64,000 bases of DNA from Alphaproteobacteria bacterium MarineAlpha5_Bin12 (GCA_002937855.1 PTKS01000006.1:1-64000); one strand, 5' to 3'. Positions 52,698-62,915 are shown, counted from the stretch's first letter. A program made the numbers and translations. The notes: generated from the sequence alone by a model not told the origin.

Positions 52698-54323
52698 ATG
52701 GAAAGAGAAAAAATGGAGTACGATGTTGTTATTGTAGGCGCCGGTCCAGCGGGATTATCATCTGCAATAAAATTAAAACAATTAGATAGTTCAATAAGTG
52801 TATGTGTTTTAGAAAAAGGCGCTGAAGTTGGCGCACATATTCTGAGTGGGAATGTATTTGAAACTAGGGCTCTTGATGAATTAATACCAAATTGGAGAGA
52901 AAAGGGCGCGCCGGTTAAAATCAAAGTAACAAAAGAAAAATTTTTATTTTTAGGTAAAAATAATTCTTTTAGTTTGCCAACTTTCTTATTACCCTCAGTT
53001 CTAAAAAATCATAATAATTATATTATAAGTCTAGGAAATTTATGCAGATGGTTAGCTGATCAAGCTGAGTCTTTAGGTGTAGAAGTTTTTCCAGGATTTG
53101 CTGCTAATAAAATTCTTTTTGATGAAACCGATAATGTTATTGGTGTTCAAACAGGTGATATGGGCATAGCAAAAGATGGATCTAAAAAAAATAATTTCGA
53201 ACCTGGTATTGATTTATTAGCTAAAATCACAATTTTTTCAGAAGGGTGTAGAGGTCATTTAGGTAAAAGATTAATTGAAAAATTTAATTTAAACGAAGGA
53301 AAATCTCCACAACAATATGGTATTGGATTTAAAGAAATTTGGCAGGTGTCTAATGATAAACATGATGAAGGATTAGTTATGCATACAGTGGGCTGGCCTC
53401 TTGATAATAAAACTTATGGAGGAAGTTTTTGTTATCATGCAGAAAATAATCAAATATATATTGGTTATGTTATTGGATTGGATTATAAAAATCCTCACCT
53501 TTCACCTTTTGATGAATTTCAACGTTTTAAATTACACCCTGAATTAAAAAAAATATTGTTTGGAGGCAAGCGCATAGCTTTTGGGGCTAGAGCTTTAATC
53601 GAAGGAGGTTTTCAAAGCTTGCCAAAAATGCACATGAAAGGTGCCTTACTGATTGGATGTGATGCTGGAACACTTAATATGCCAAAAATAAAAGGAAGTC
53701 ATACTGCGATGAAAAGTGGAATACTAGCAGCTGAGACTGCTAATGAAAAATTGAAAGCAAAAGAAGAATTGTCAAATTATGGAAATAAATTTAAAAATTC
53801 TTGGGTTTATAAGGAATTATATAAAGCAAGAAATGTTAAGCCAAGTTTTAGATGGGGTTTATTTATGGCAATGATTTTTACTGGAATAGATCAAATAATA
53901 TTTAGAGGTAGATTACCTTTTACCTTAAGACACAATCATTCTGATCATGAAACATTAAAATTTGCAAATTCAATGGAGCAAATTCAATATCCAAAACCAG
54001 ATGGATTAATTACTTTTGATAAAACAAGTTCAGTTTATTTAACTGGAACAAACCACGCTGATGATCAACCTGTTCACTTGAAGTTAAAGGATGAAAATCT
54101 ACCTGTACAATATACTTTAGAAAAATATGATGAACCTGCTCAACGATATTGCCCCGTAGGTGTTTATGAAATTCAAATAGATAAAGATGACAAAAATCCA
54201 AGATTTGTAATTAATAGTCAGAACTGTATACATTGTAAAACTTGTGATATTAAAGAACCATCGCAAAATATAAATTGGGTGACTCCTGAGGGTGGTGGCG
54301 GTCCAAATTATTCAAATATGTAA
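52698..54323 (+). CDS. Electron transfer flavoprotein-ubiquinone oxidoreductase
   Basis: DVVIVGAGPAGLSSAIKLKQL, GCDAGTLNMPKIKGSHTAMKSG, CIHCKTCDIKEPSQNINWVTPEGGGGPNY. Confidence 0.96.
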   Translation: MEREKMEYDVVIVGAGPAGLSSAIKLKQLDSSISVCVLEKGAEVGAHILSGNVFETRALDELIPNWREKGAPVKIKVTKEKFLFLGKNNSFSLPTFLLPSVLKNHNNYIISLGNLCRWLADQAESLGVEVFPGFAANKILFDETDNVIGVQTGDMGIAKDGSKKNNFEPGIDLLAKITIFSEGCRGHLGKRLIEKFNLNEGKSPQQYGIGFKEIWQVSNDKHDEGLVMHTVGWPLDNKTYGGSFCYHAENNQIYIGYVIGLDYKNPHLSPFDEFQRFKLHPELKKILFGGKRIAFGARALIEGGFQSLPKMHMKGALLIGCDAGTLNMPKIKGSHTAMKSGILAAETANEKLKAKEELSNYGNKFKNSWVYKELYKARNVKPSFRWGLFMAMIFTGIDQIIFRGRLPFTLRHNHSDHETLKFANSMEQIQYPKPDGLITFDKTSSVYLTGTNHADDQPVHLKLKDENLPVQYTLEKYDEPAQRYCPVGVYEIQIDKDDKNPRFVINSQNCIHCKTCDIKEPSQNINWVTPEGGGGPNYSNM

Positions 54324-54326
54324 AAA

Positions 54327-55421
54327 ATGAATTATAAATTCTCAAAAAATGATTCAATTGATAGGGCAATTAATGAATTTGCCTCTGGGAGACCTATAAC
54401 AGTGAGTGAAAAAAATAAGAAATGGATTTTTTTTCCTATAGAAAATATTAAAAAATCTGATTCAAAATATTTTATTAAATTATCGCCATATAAATCTTAC
54501 ATATGCTTAACTAAAAAAAGAATAGAAAATTTTTATGAAAAAAAATTTAATTTTGATAAATGTATAACAATGCCTTATGAAGCAAAATATGTAAGATGGT
54601 TACAATCAACTCAAATTAAAAAAAATAAAAATTCAAAAAAACTGACAATTAATAAAAAATTATTTAAAAATGCTCCTAAATTATTTAATGATATTATAGA
54701 ATTAACAAAAAATGCTAAAATTTTACCTTGCGTTGCATGTTTTTTAATAAATGAAAAATTACAAACTAAATCAGTACTAAACTTTGAAAGCATCGATCTT
54801 AAAAATCAAAATAAATCGATCATAAATAGTACTAAAATGATATGCAAAAGTCCGATACCTCTTTCAGGGGCAAGAAAATCAGAAATTATAATTTTTAAAT
54901 CTTATGTTGGTGGCTTGGAACATATTGTAATTAAAATAGGTTCATTAAAGGCAAAAAAACCTGTAAATCTTAGAATTCAATCTGCTTGTTTTACAGGAGA
55001 GGTTTTCCATTCTATGAAATGTGACTGTAATGAACAATTACACCAGTCTATACATTATTTATCAAATAATGGTGGAGGTTTTTTAATACATTTAGAGCAA
55101 GAGGGGCGCGGTATAGGATTAATTAACAAAATAAAAGCATACAATTTTCAAAAGAATGGAATAGATACTTTTGAGTCAAATCACAAATTAGGTTTTTTAG
55201 ATGATGAACGGGATTTTAATATTGCAATAAAAATTTTAAATTTTTTTAATATAAAAAATGTAAATCTTATTACAAATAATTTTGATAAAATTAAATTTCT
55301 TCAAAAGAATAAGATAAATATAAATAAAATAATACCTACAAATCCAACCATTAATGAATTTAATATTGATTATTTTAAAACTAGATCAAAAAAAGCAAAG
55401 TATAGAATTAAAATTAAATAA
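54327..55421 (+). CDS. ribA: GTP cyclohydrolase II (RibA) with N-terminal extension
   Basis: SACFTGEVFHSMKCDCNEQL zinc motif, HLEQEGRGIGLINKIKAY. Confidence 0.92.
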   Translation: MNYKFSKNDSIDRAINEFASGRPITVSEKNKKWIFFPIENIKKSDSKYFIKLSPYKSYICLTKKRIENFYEKKFNFDKCITMPYEAKYVRWLQSTQIKKNKNSKKLTINKKLFKNAPKLFNDIIELTKNAKILPCVACFLINEKLQTKSVLNFESIDLKNQNKSIINSTKMICKSPIPLSGARKSEIIIFKSYVGGLEHIVIKIGSLKAKKPVNLRIQSACFTGEVFHSMKCDCNEQLHQSIHYLSNNGGGFLIHLEQEGRGIGLINKIKAYNFQKNGIDTFESNHKLGFLDDERDFNIAIKILNFFNIKNVNLITNNFDKIKFLQKNKININKIIPTNPTINEFNIDYFKTRSKKAKYRIKIK

Positions 55422-55465
55422 AACTCACTTGTAATTATTTTAATATAATTATAGTATAAAGAATA

Positions 55466-56575
55466 ATGCGCGAAGAGTTTAGATTTTTTGACAATCGTCA
55501 AAAGTATTTATTATTTGTAACAACTACAAATGAAAAAAATATAATAGCAGAAAAAATTTCTGCTACAATAAAATCACTTAAACCAAAAAAACCAGCATTA
55601 AAGATTTTTGATGCAGGTTTAGGTGATGGCACCTTACTAATGAGTATTCTTAGAAAGTGTCATAATGAATTTCCAACAATTCCATTTTTAGTATTTGGAA
55701 AAGAGCTTAGTCTTGAAGATGTAAGATTGAGTATAGAAAAATTAGCAGACAGGTTTGTGGAACATCCAAACATGGTATTTGTAGTTTCAAATCTGCACTA
55801 TACAGAAGCCACATCATTAAGGTCAAAAAATATAGACAAAAATAAAAATGCTAATTTTGAAATTCTTAAATTAAAAGGAAAATCTTCTTTTGAGTTTAAT
55901 TCTCAGTTAAGCCAATTAGATGAAATGTTAAAAAAAAATTGGCAAGTTGAAAATAATCCAAAAAATGGGAATCCAACTTATGCAAAACCCTCTTCAATCG
56001 TAATTTATAGAGATGATCATGATTTTATATTAGATAAAATAATTCCTAAAACTGACGGAACTCAAAATTATTTTGATTTAATTATAGCTTCTCAACCTTA
56101 CAGATCTAGAATACCAACTGAACAAAAAATTAAATATGTTGTAAAGCCGATGATTGAATCTTTAGACAAAGGTGGAAAATTAGTTTTAGTGCATTCATAT
56201 GGAGATGATCCAGGCTATGAAATTATAAATAAGATTTGGCCAAATGAGAAACCATTTCCATCTAAAGGGAACGAAATTATAACATATTTAAAGACAAATT
56301 TAAAAAATTCTGTAATTAATAACCTAATTTTTAATGAGCCCGAAATTGTTAAATACAATTTAAGGGTTCTACCAAATGAAACGAAAAATGGGATTGCAAC
56401 TTCTTTGATCTTTTCTTCCTGGAATGCTGCTACATATGTAGCTCAAATAAGTGATGACAAAATTTTAGAAAAAGAAAGGGAAGGCAATTATCCTGAATTT
56501 ATCAGAACAATAATAAAAAAATACAATGGTTTGTGGTTTAACGACGAAATAATTCAAATTGAAAGAAAAGATTAA
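55466..56575 (+). CDS. Putative SAM-dependent methyltransferase-like protein
   Basis: Motif-I-like ALKIFDAGLGDGTLLMSIL; no family assigned with confidence. Confidence 0.5.
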   Translation: MREEFRFFDNRQKYLLFVTTTNEKNIIAEKISATIKSLKPKKPALKIFDAGLGDGTLLMSILRKCHNEFPTIPFLVFGKELSLEDVRLSIEKLADRFVEHPNMVFVVSNLHYTEATSLRSKNIDKNKNANFEILKLKGKSSFEFNSQLSQLDEMLKKNWQVENNPKNGNPTYAKPSSIVIYRDDHDFILDKIIPKTDGTQNYFDLIIASQPYRSRIPTEQKIKYVVKPMIESLDKGGKLVLVHSYGDDPGYEIINKIWPNEKPFPSKGNEIITYLKTNLKNSVINNLIFNEPEIVKYNLRVLPNETKNGIATSLIFSSWNAATYVAQISDDKILEKEREGNYPEFIRTIIKKYNGLWFNDEIIQIERKD

Positions 56576-56660
56576 ATAAAAATTTAATAATAAAAAAATA
56601 TAAATACTTGAAAAAAAAATCTTTTCATATAAAATTTAAATCGCTTGAAAGATCGCTCAA

Positions 56661-57752
56661 ATGGAGGATGAAGTGGCAGATATTAGTGTTAAAAATGTAA
56701 ATAAATTTTTTGGTGACACTCACGTTATCAAAGACATATCTCTTGAAATTAAAAGCCAATCATTTACAGTTCTTGTAGGTCCTAGTGGGTGTGGAAAGTC
56801 AACTATGTTACGAATGATAGCGGGATTAGAGGATATAAATTCAGGAAAGATATCAATTGATAATGTTACAGTTAATGATCTCCCCCCTAAAGAAAGGAAC
56901 ATTGCAATGGTATTTCAATCATATGCATTGTATCCACATATGACAGTATATGAAAACATGTCATTCGGACTTAAATTAGAAAAGCGTTCAAAAGAGGAAA
57001 TAGAAGAGCGAGTTAATGAAGCAGCAAAAATATTACAGATCGAAAACTATTTAAAAAGAAAGCCTAAACAACTTTCTGGAGGTCAGAGGCAAAGAGTTGC
57101 TATAGGAAGAGCAATTACCAGGAAGCCAAAAGTTTTTTTATTTGATGAACCTTTATCAAATCTTGATGCTGCTTTGAGAGTTCAAATGAGGGTGGAATTA
57201 GCTAAATTACACGATCAATTAAATGCTACCATGATTTATGTTACTCATGATCAAACAGAGGCGATGACTTTAGCTGATGATATTGTTGTTTTAGATGAAG
57301 GAACAGTATCACAAACAGGCTCCCCTTTAAATTTATATAATAATCCAAAAAATTTATTTGTAGGTGGTTTTATTGGCTCACCAAAAATGAATTTTTTAAA
57401 AACAAAAATACTTAGTAAAAGTTCTGACAAAGTTGAGGTCGATATTATGGGTACTTCAAAACTAGAAGTTCCTATAAATTCTAATTCAGATATTTTAGAA
57501 TCCGAGTCTATAACTTTAGGTGTAAGACCAGAGCATCTTTTAATCAATGAAAAATCTGACGCAGAATGGGAAGGAAAAGTATTTGTTACAGAAAAGCTTG
57601 GTTCTGGTACCTTTTTATATATAGAAAAAAAAGACGAACCGTTAGTAGTAGCAGTGGAAGGTGATGCTGATATTAAGGTTGGCGATACAGTAAAAATTGG
57701 ATTTAACGCTAGTCGTTGCCATCTTTTTGGAAAAAACGGCTCAATTGTTTGA
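56661..57752 (+). CDS. aglK: Sugar ABC transporter ATP-binding protein (UgpC/MalK/AglK type)
   Basis: GPSGCGKSTMLRMIAGLE, LSGGQRQRVAIGRAI, C-terminal TOBE LGVRPEHL. Confidence 0.85.
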   Translation: MEDEVADISVKNVNKFFGDTHVIKDISLEIKSQSFTVLVGPSGCGKSTMLRMIAGLEDINSGKISIDNVTVNDLPPKERNIAMVFQSYALYPHMTVYENMSFGLKLEKRSKEEIEERVNEAAKILQIENYLKRKPKQLSGGQRQRVAIGRAITRKPKVFLFDEPLSNLDAALRVQMRVELAKLHDQLNATMIYVTHDQTEAMTLADDIVVLDEGTVSQTGSPLNLYNNPKNLFVGGFIGSPKMNFLKTKILSKSSDKVEVDIMGTSKLEVPINSNSDILESESITLGVRPEHLLINEKSDAEWEGKVFVTEKLGSGTFLYIEKKDEPLVVAVEGDADIKVGDTVKIGFNASRCHLFGKNGSIV

Positions 57753-57905
57753 AATATAATCCACACTACTAAGAGCTAAAGATCCTCAAATTATAATAGT
57801 AGTGTTGATCACAAAACATTTTAGTAGTAATTAAAGTTATTAATATTGATTACTATTAGCAGTAATGCGCTAGTTTAATTCAAAAATTTATTTAGGAGAG
57901 AGAAA

Positions 57906-59219
57906 ATGTTAAAATTAATTAAATTTTCAACTATGATCCTTTGTTTCATTTTTTCATTAACATCTTCAGTTTTTGCTGGAACTATGAATTACAGAGGTCC
58001 TGATTTAAGTGGAGAAAAAATTACTATATCAGGCCCTTGGTTAGCTCCAGAAGATGGATACATGAGAGAAATTGCAGCAATCTTTGAAGAAGCCACAGGA
58101 GCTGAAGTTGAATACGGTGGGTCAGATAGTTTTGAACAACAAATAGTTATAGATATAAAGGCAGGTAGCCCAGCAGATATAGCTATATTCCCTCAACCAG
58201 GTTTAGCAGCTAATATGGCAGCTATTGGAGGGTTAGCCCCATTAAATGATGATGTAAAAAATACTGTACTAAGTGATTATGCAGCCGGTCAATCTTGGGT
58301 TGATCTTGCAACTTACCCAGATGAAAATGGAAATGATCAATTTTATGCAATTTTTTATAAAGTTAATGTTAAAAGTTTAGTTTGGTACTCACCAGATAAT
58401 TTTTCAGATAATGGATATGAAATTCCTACAACAATGGAAGACTTGATTGCTTTAACTGAGCAGATGGCTGCAGATGGAAATACACCTTGGTGTATTGGTT
58501 TGGGATCTGGAGACGCTACAGGTTGGCCTGCAACAGATTGGATGGAAGATATAATGCTAAGAACACACGATCCGGCAGTATATGATATGTGGGTTTCAAA
58601 TGAAATGCCATTTAATGATCCAAGAGTTATTGAAGCTATGGATTTTTTTGGCTCTTTTGCTTTGAATGATAAATATGTTAATGGTGGATCAAAGGCAGTT
58701 GCAACTACAGACTTCAGAGATGCACCAAATGGTTTATTTACATCTCCTGCAGAATGTATGATGCATCGTCAAGCAAGTTTTATACCAGCATTTTTCCCTG
58801 AGGGGGTAGAAGCTGGAGTAGATTATGACTTCTTTTATTTTCCTGCTTATTCAACAAAAAGTCTTGGAAAACCAGTATTAGGTGGTGGAACACTTTTTGC
58901 TGCAACTAATGAGAGACCAGCTACAATGGAATTTTTAAAATTTTTGCTTCATCCAGAACCTAATGAACACTGGATGGCAAAAGGAGGATTTTTAACTCCT
59001 TCTAAAAAGGCTGATCTAAATAAATATCCAAGTGATACTTTCAAGAAACTTGGTGAAATTCTTACTGGCGCAACTACATTTAGATTTGATGGATCAGATT
59101 TAATGCCTGGTGCGATTGGTGCAGGTAGCTTTTGGACTGGTATGGTTGACTATACCAACGGAAAATCAGCACAAGATGTAGCTGATTCAATTCAAGCTAG
59201 CTGGGATTCAATAAAATAA
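57906..59219 (+). CDS. aglE: Alpha-glucoside-type ABC transporter substrate-binding protein
   Basis: Signal peptide; GEKITISGPWLAPEDGYMREIAAIFEEATGAEVEYGGSDSFEQQI, ADIAIFPQPGLAANMA. Confidence 0.85.
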   Translation: MLKLIKFSTMILCFIFSLTSSVFAGTMNYRGPDLSGEKITISGPWLAPEDGYMREIAAIFEEATGAEVEYGGSDSFEQQIVIDIKAGSPADIAIFPQPGLAANMAAIGGLAPLNDDVKNTVLSDYAAGQSWVDLATYPDENGNDQFYAIFYKVNVKSLVWYSPDNFSDNGYEIPTTMEDLIALTEQMAADGNTPWCIGLGSGDATGWPATDWMEDIMLRTHDPAVYDMWVSNEMPFNDPRVIEAMDFFGSFALNDKYVNGGSKAVATTDFRDAPNGLFTSPAECMMHRQASFIPAFFPEGVEAGVDYDFFYFPAYSTKSLGKPVLGGGTLFAATNERPATMEFLKFLLHPEPNEHWMAKGGFLTPSKKADLNKYPSDTFKKLGEILTGATTFRFDGSDLMPGAIGAGSFWTGMVDYTNGKSAQDVADSIQASWDSIK

Positions 59220-59230
59220 TAATTCCTTTT

Positions 59231-59266
59231 ACAGGCGAACAATTTACTTGTTCGCCTGTTTTTTTT
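59231..59266 (+). terminator. Intrinsic terminator between aglE-like and aglF-like genes
   Basis: ACAGGCGAACAA-tttactt-like loop-TTGTTCGCCTGT followed by T8. Confidence 0.92.
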
Positions 59267-60266
59267 GTATAATGAAATTCTTGTGATAATATTTAATCTA
59301 TTTTTCTATGTATTTGCAGGAATTCTAGCTTGTGTTTTTTACTATCACACTGCAAATTATCTATTAGATTTTTTTACTAAGAACTCGTCAAAAAAAATTT
59401 ATAATGATTCATCCATAAGAGCTATTATTTTTATTGCACCTGCACTTGTAGTTTTAATTATATTTATTATATATCCAGTTTTTGAAACTGTTAGATTAAG
59501 TTTTTTTGATAAGTATGGAAGGGATTTTGTTGGAATAAACAATTATCTTTGGGCCTTTAATGATCCAGAGTTTAGAAGGTGTATTTTAAATAATCTTGGA
59601 TGGTTATTGATAGTTCCAACTTTAAGCACATTTTTTGGTCTTGTTATAGCAAATTTAGCTGACAGAATTTGGTGGGGAACAATAGCTAAATCAATAATTT
59701 TTATGCCCATGGCAATATCTTTTGTTGGCGCAGGAGTCATTTGGAAGTTTGTATATGATTATAGGGGTCCGGGTGATGAACAAATAGGTCTTCTAAATGC
59801 TATCATAGTTTCATTTGGCCTAGAACCTCAAGCATGGATTACAATACCTATTTGGAATAATTTATTTTTAATGGCAATTATGATTTGGATTCAGACTGGA
59901 CTAGCAATGGTAATCTTTAGCGCTGCATTAAGAAGTATTCCAAAAGAAATGTTAGAAGCTGCTCGCATTGATGGTGCTAGTGAATTTAAAATTTTTACAT
60001 CAATTATAATTCCTTACTTAGAGCAAACAATATTAGTAATATGGACAATAATTACAATATTGGTTTTAAAAATATTTGACATTATTTTAGCTATGACAAA
60101 TGGCCAATGGCAAACAGAAGTTTTAGCAAATCTTATGTATGATTGGATGTTCAGAGGCGGCGGTGATTCTGGGAGAGGAAGTGTTATGGCTATAATCATA
60201 ATGATAGGTGTTATTCCCATTATGGCTTGGAATATTCATAGACATAGAGAGGAACAAAAAGTTTAA
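59265..60266 (+). CDS. aglF: Sugar ABC transporter permease (AglF-like); true start uncertain (TTG 59265 or GTG 59283)
   Basis: MalF-type: FIAPALVVLIIFIIYPVFETVRLSFFD, EAARIDGASEFKIFTSIIIPYL EAA loop. Confidence 0.88.
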   Translation: MYNEILVIIFNLFFYVFAGILACVFYYHTANYLLDFFTKNSSKKIYNDSSIRAIIFIAPALVVLIIFIIYPVFETVRLSFFDKYGRDFVGINNYLWAFNDPEFRRCILNNLGWLLIVPTLSTFFGLVIANLADRIWWGTIAKSIIFMPMAISFVGAGVIWKFVYDYRGPGDEQIGLLNAIIVSFGLEPQAWITIPIWNNLFLMAIMIWIQTGLAMVIFSAALRSIPKEMLEAARIDGASEFKIFTSIIIPYLEQTILVIWTIITILVLKIFDIILAMTNGQWQTEVLANLMYDWMFRGGGDSGRGSVMAIIIMIGVIPIMAWNIHRHREEQKV

Positions 60267-61405
60267 TGAAAAAAAACATTTTTCCCTCAATAATTTCACA
60301 ACTTATTCTTTTAGTGTTTGTTATAGTTTGGATATTGCCAACATTTGGTCTTTTTATTAGTTCTTTGAGAGATAAAGATTTGTTAGCCAATAGTGGATGG
60401 TGGACATCGTTAATAACAAATGAAATTAATGAAATATATAGAACAGGAAAACAAGAGTCTCAATTTCAACAAGACAATTTTTATCAAATTAAAGGCAACT
60501 TTTTTAATAATGTTGAAGGAAAAAAAATTTCTAGTTTCGGAGTTACATCCAAAAGCATTAATGAATATTTTGTTGGTGAGAAAGCTATCTTAAAAAATGG
60601 AAGTGAAATTATTGTTTTTGAAAATGGTGATTATATATGGAAATCTAAAGAACCTTTTACAAATAAAAATGGTAAAAGAATTTTTATAACAGCAACTAGC
60701 CCTCCTAAATTTACATTAGAAAATTATAAAGAAGTTTTATTTAAAGAAGGGGTGGGTCAAGCTTTTATAAATACTTTAACTGTTGCTATACCTTCAACAC
60801 TAATACCACTCATAATATGTTCATTTTTTGCATACGCTTTATCTTGGATGAAATTTTTTGGAAGAGATACTTTATTAGCAATAATTATTGCTTCCCTTGT
60901 AGTTCCATTGCAAATGTCATTGATTCCACTTTTAAGTATATATAATGATATAGGTGCTTTGTTTAACATTGGAGCAAAATCCTATCCAGGGGTTTGGATG
61001 GCCCATACTGGTTTTGGATTAGCCTCAACAACTTTTCTCTTAAGAAATTTTATAAAATCTTTACCTCATGAAATGATAGAGGCTGCGAGAGTTGATGGGG
61101 CTAATCATTATAATATTTTTACAAGAATAATTTTACCTTTATCAATACCTGCTTTTGCATCCATATTTATTTTACAGTTTTTATGGGTATGGAATGATCT
61201 TCTTGTAGGGTTAGTTTTTTTAGATCAGGTTCCAAGCGAAATAATTCTTACAGCAAAATTAAGAGAATTATTGGGATCAAGAGGTGAAAATTGGGAAATA
61301 TTAACAACAGGCGCATTTGTGTCAATGACAGTTCCTCTAGCTATTTTCTTTTTATTACAAAGATATTTTATTAGAGGATTAGTTGCTGGTTCTGTAAAAG
61401 GTTAA
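60266..61405 (+). CDS. aglG: Sugar ABC transporter permease (AglG-like)
   Basis: MalG-type: EAARVDGANHYNIFTRIILPLSIPAFASIFILQFLWVWNDLLVGLVFL; large periplasmic insert after TM1. Confidence 0.88.
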   Translation: MKKNIFPSIISQLILLVFVIVWILPTFGLFISSLRDKDLLANSGWWTSLITNEINEIYRTGKQESQFQQDNFYQIKGNFFNNVEGKKISSFGVTSKSINEYFVGEKAILKNGSEIIVFENGDYIWKSKEPFTNKNGKRIFITATSPPKFTLENYKEVLFKEGVGQAFINTLTVAIPSTLIPLIICSFFAYALSWMKFFGRDTLLAIIIASLVVPLQMSLIPLLSIYNDIGALFNIGAKSYPGVWMAHTGFGLASTTFLLRNFIKSLPHEMIEAARVDGANHYNIFTRIILPLSIPAFASIFILQFLWVWNDLLVGLVFLDQVPSEIILTAKLRELLGSRGENWEILTTGAFVSMTVPLAIFFLLQRYFIRGLVAGSVKG

Positions 61406-61415
61406 AGTATATTTT

Positions 61416-61736
61416 TTATTTTAATTGAATATAAATTTTGTTTTTTTCAATTTTTATTGGATATGTTTTTAAATCTTCGCAAGGTGGATCTTGAATTACC
61501 TTGCCTGTTTTAATATTAAATATGCCTTGATGCATTGGACATTCTATTTCATCATCTGTTACTAACCCATCCTCTAAGTGTACTTCTTCATGAGTACACA
61601 TTCCATCAGTAGCAAAAAAACCATCCTTAATGTGGAATATGCAATATGTTTTATTGTTATAGTCAAAACGTTTAAGATCCTCGATATCTATCTGATCTTT
61701 TTCACAAACATAGACCCAATTATCCATATTATTCAT
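61416..61736 (-). CDS. Rieske [2Fe-2S] ferredoxin-type protein
   Basis: CTHEEVHLEDGLV and CPMHQGIFNIKTGKV Rieske boxes, 106 aa. Confidence 0.93.
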   Translation of the reverse strand: MNNMDNWVYVCEKDQIDIEDLKRFDYNNKTYCIFHIKDGFFATDGMCTHEEVHLEDGLVTDDEIECPMHQGIFNIKTGKVIQDPPCEDLKTYPIKIEKNKIYIQLK

Positions 61737-61789
61737 AAATATTTAATATAACCTTTAAATTTAATTTAAAGTTATTATAATTAATTAAT

Positions 61790-62803
61790 ATGAAAAACAA
61801 TACACCATTTCAAATAGGTATAAATAATACAGCAAAAGAATGGTTTAAACCTCACATAGATAGAAAAAAACTTAAAGAACTATCAAAAAGAAGTGATTTT
61901 GCAGGATGGCGTCACATAATTACATATATTTTATTTATGGTTATATTAGGATTGCTATCAAGCTATTATTGGGGAACTTGGTGGTTTATTATTTTTTATT
62001 TAAGTTATTGTACTTTATGGGGAGGGGCTGATGCTATTTGGCATGAGTGTGGTCATCGTACAGCATTTAAAACAAGAAAATTAAATGATTTTTTTTATTA
62101 TATCGCTAGCTTTTTAAATAACTTTGAACCGATTAGATGGAGATGGAGTCATTCATTACACCATAGTTATACAGCTTCTGTTGATCCACATGACTTTGAG
62201 GTGGATGAAAGTATTTTCTCCAAATATTCTTTGTTTTCTTTTTTACTTAGATTTGTACCTGGTTATTATTTTCTTATTCTTCATAAATCTCTTCATTTAG
62301 AGATTATTAAACATGCTTTTGGAATTGAAACTAAAGTAATGAGAGAGTGCATTCCAGAAGAAAAAAAATCTATATGTATATTTAGTTCAAGAATATTTGT
62401 TATGCTATGGTTTTTAATAATTGTTTATTCTATTTTTATTGGATCTCTTTTACCTATATTCTTATTTTTAATTCCTAAATTTTTTATTTTTTTAAATGTA
62501 GTTTGGGGTTTAACACAACATATGGGTTTAAAAGAAGATAGTAAAGATCATAGGGAATCAACTAGATCAGTAAGACTCAATCCCATTTTTAGTTTTATTT
62601 ATTGGAAAATGGAATATCACATTGAACATCATATGTTTCCTATGGTTCCTTCTTATAATCTTCCAAAATTACATGAAATTATAAAGGATAAACTGCCAAA
62701 ACCTCAAACTTTAATAGAGGCTTATAAGGAAATTATTCCTGCTGTTATTAGGAAGTCTAAAGATCCTAGTTACTATATTCAAGTAAATATCCCTAAAAAT
62801 TAA
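61790..62803 (+). CDS. Membrane fatty acid desaturase/di-iron hydroxylase family
   Basis: Three His boxes HECGH, HSLHH, HIEHH; hydrophobic helices. Confidence 0.92.
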   Translation: MKNNTPFQIGINNTAKEWFKPHIDRKKLKELSKRSDFAGWRHIITYILFMVILGLLSSYYWGTWWFIIFYLSYCTLWGGADAIWHECGHRTAFKTRKLNDFFYYIASFLNNFEPIRWRWSHSLHHSYTASVDPHDFEVDESIFSKYSLFSFLLRFVPGYYFLILHKSLHLEIIKHAFGIETKVMRECIPEEKKSICIFSSRIFVMLWFLIIVYSIFIGSLLPIFLFLIPKFFIFLNVVWGLTQHMGLKEDSKDHRESTRSVRLNPIFSFIYWKMEYHIEHHMFPMVPSYNLPKLHEIIKDKLPKPQTLIEAYKEIIPAVIRKSKDPSYYIQVNIPKN

Positions 62804-62915
62804 TTATGAACTTAAATTTTTAATGTATTTTATTATACAAATTCAACATATAATATTGACATAATAAAAAGTTTATATTTAATTATAAAAAATTCATTTT
62901 ATCTAGGAGAAAATT

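Noticed and set aside
57251-57766. 171-aa antisense ORF over the ABC ATPase gene
   Set aside because: Long but fully antisense to conserved ABC ATPase; no motif or SD evidence.
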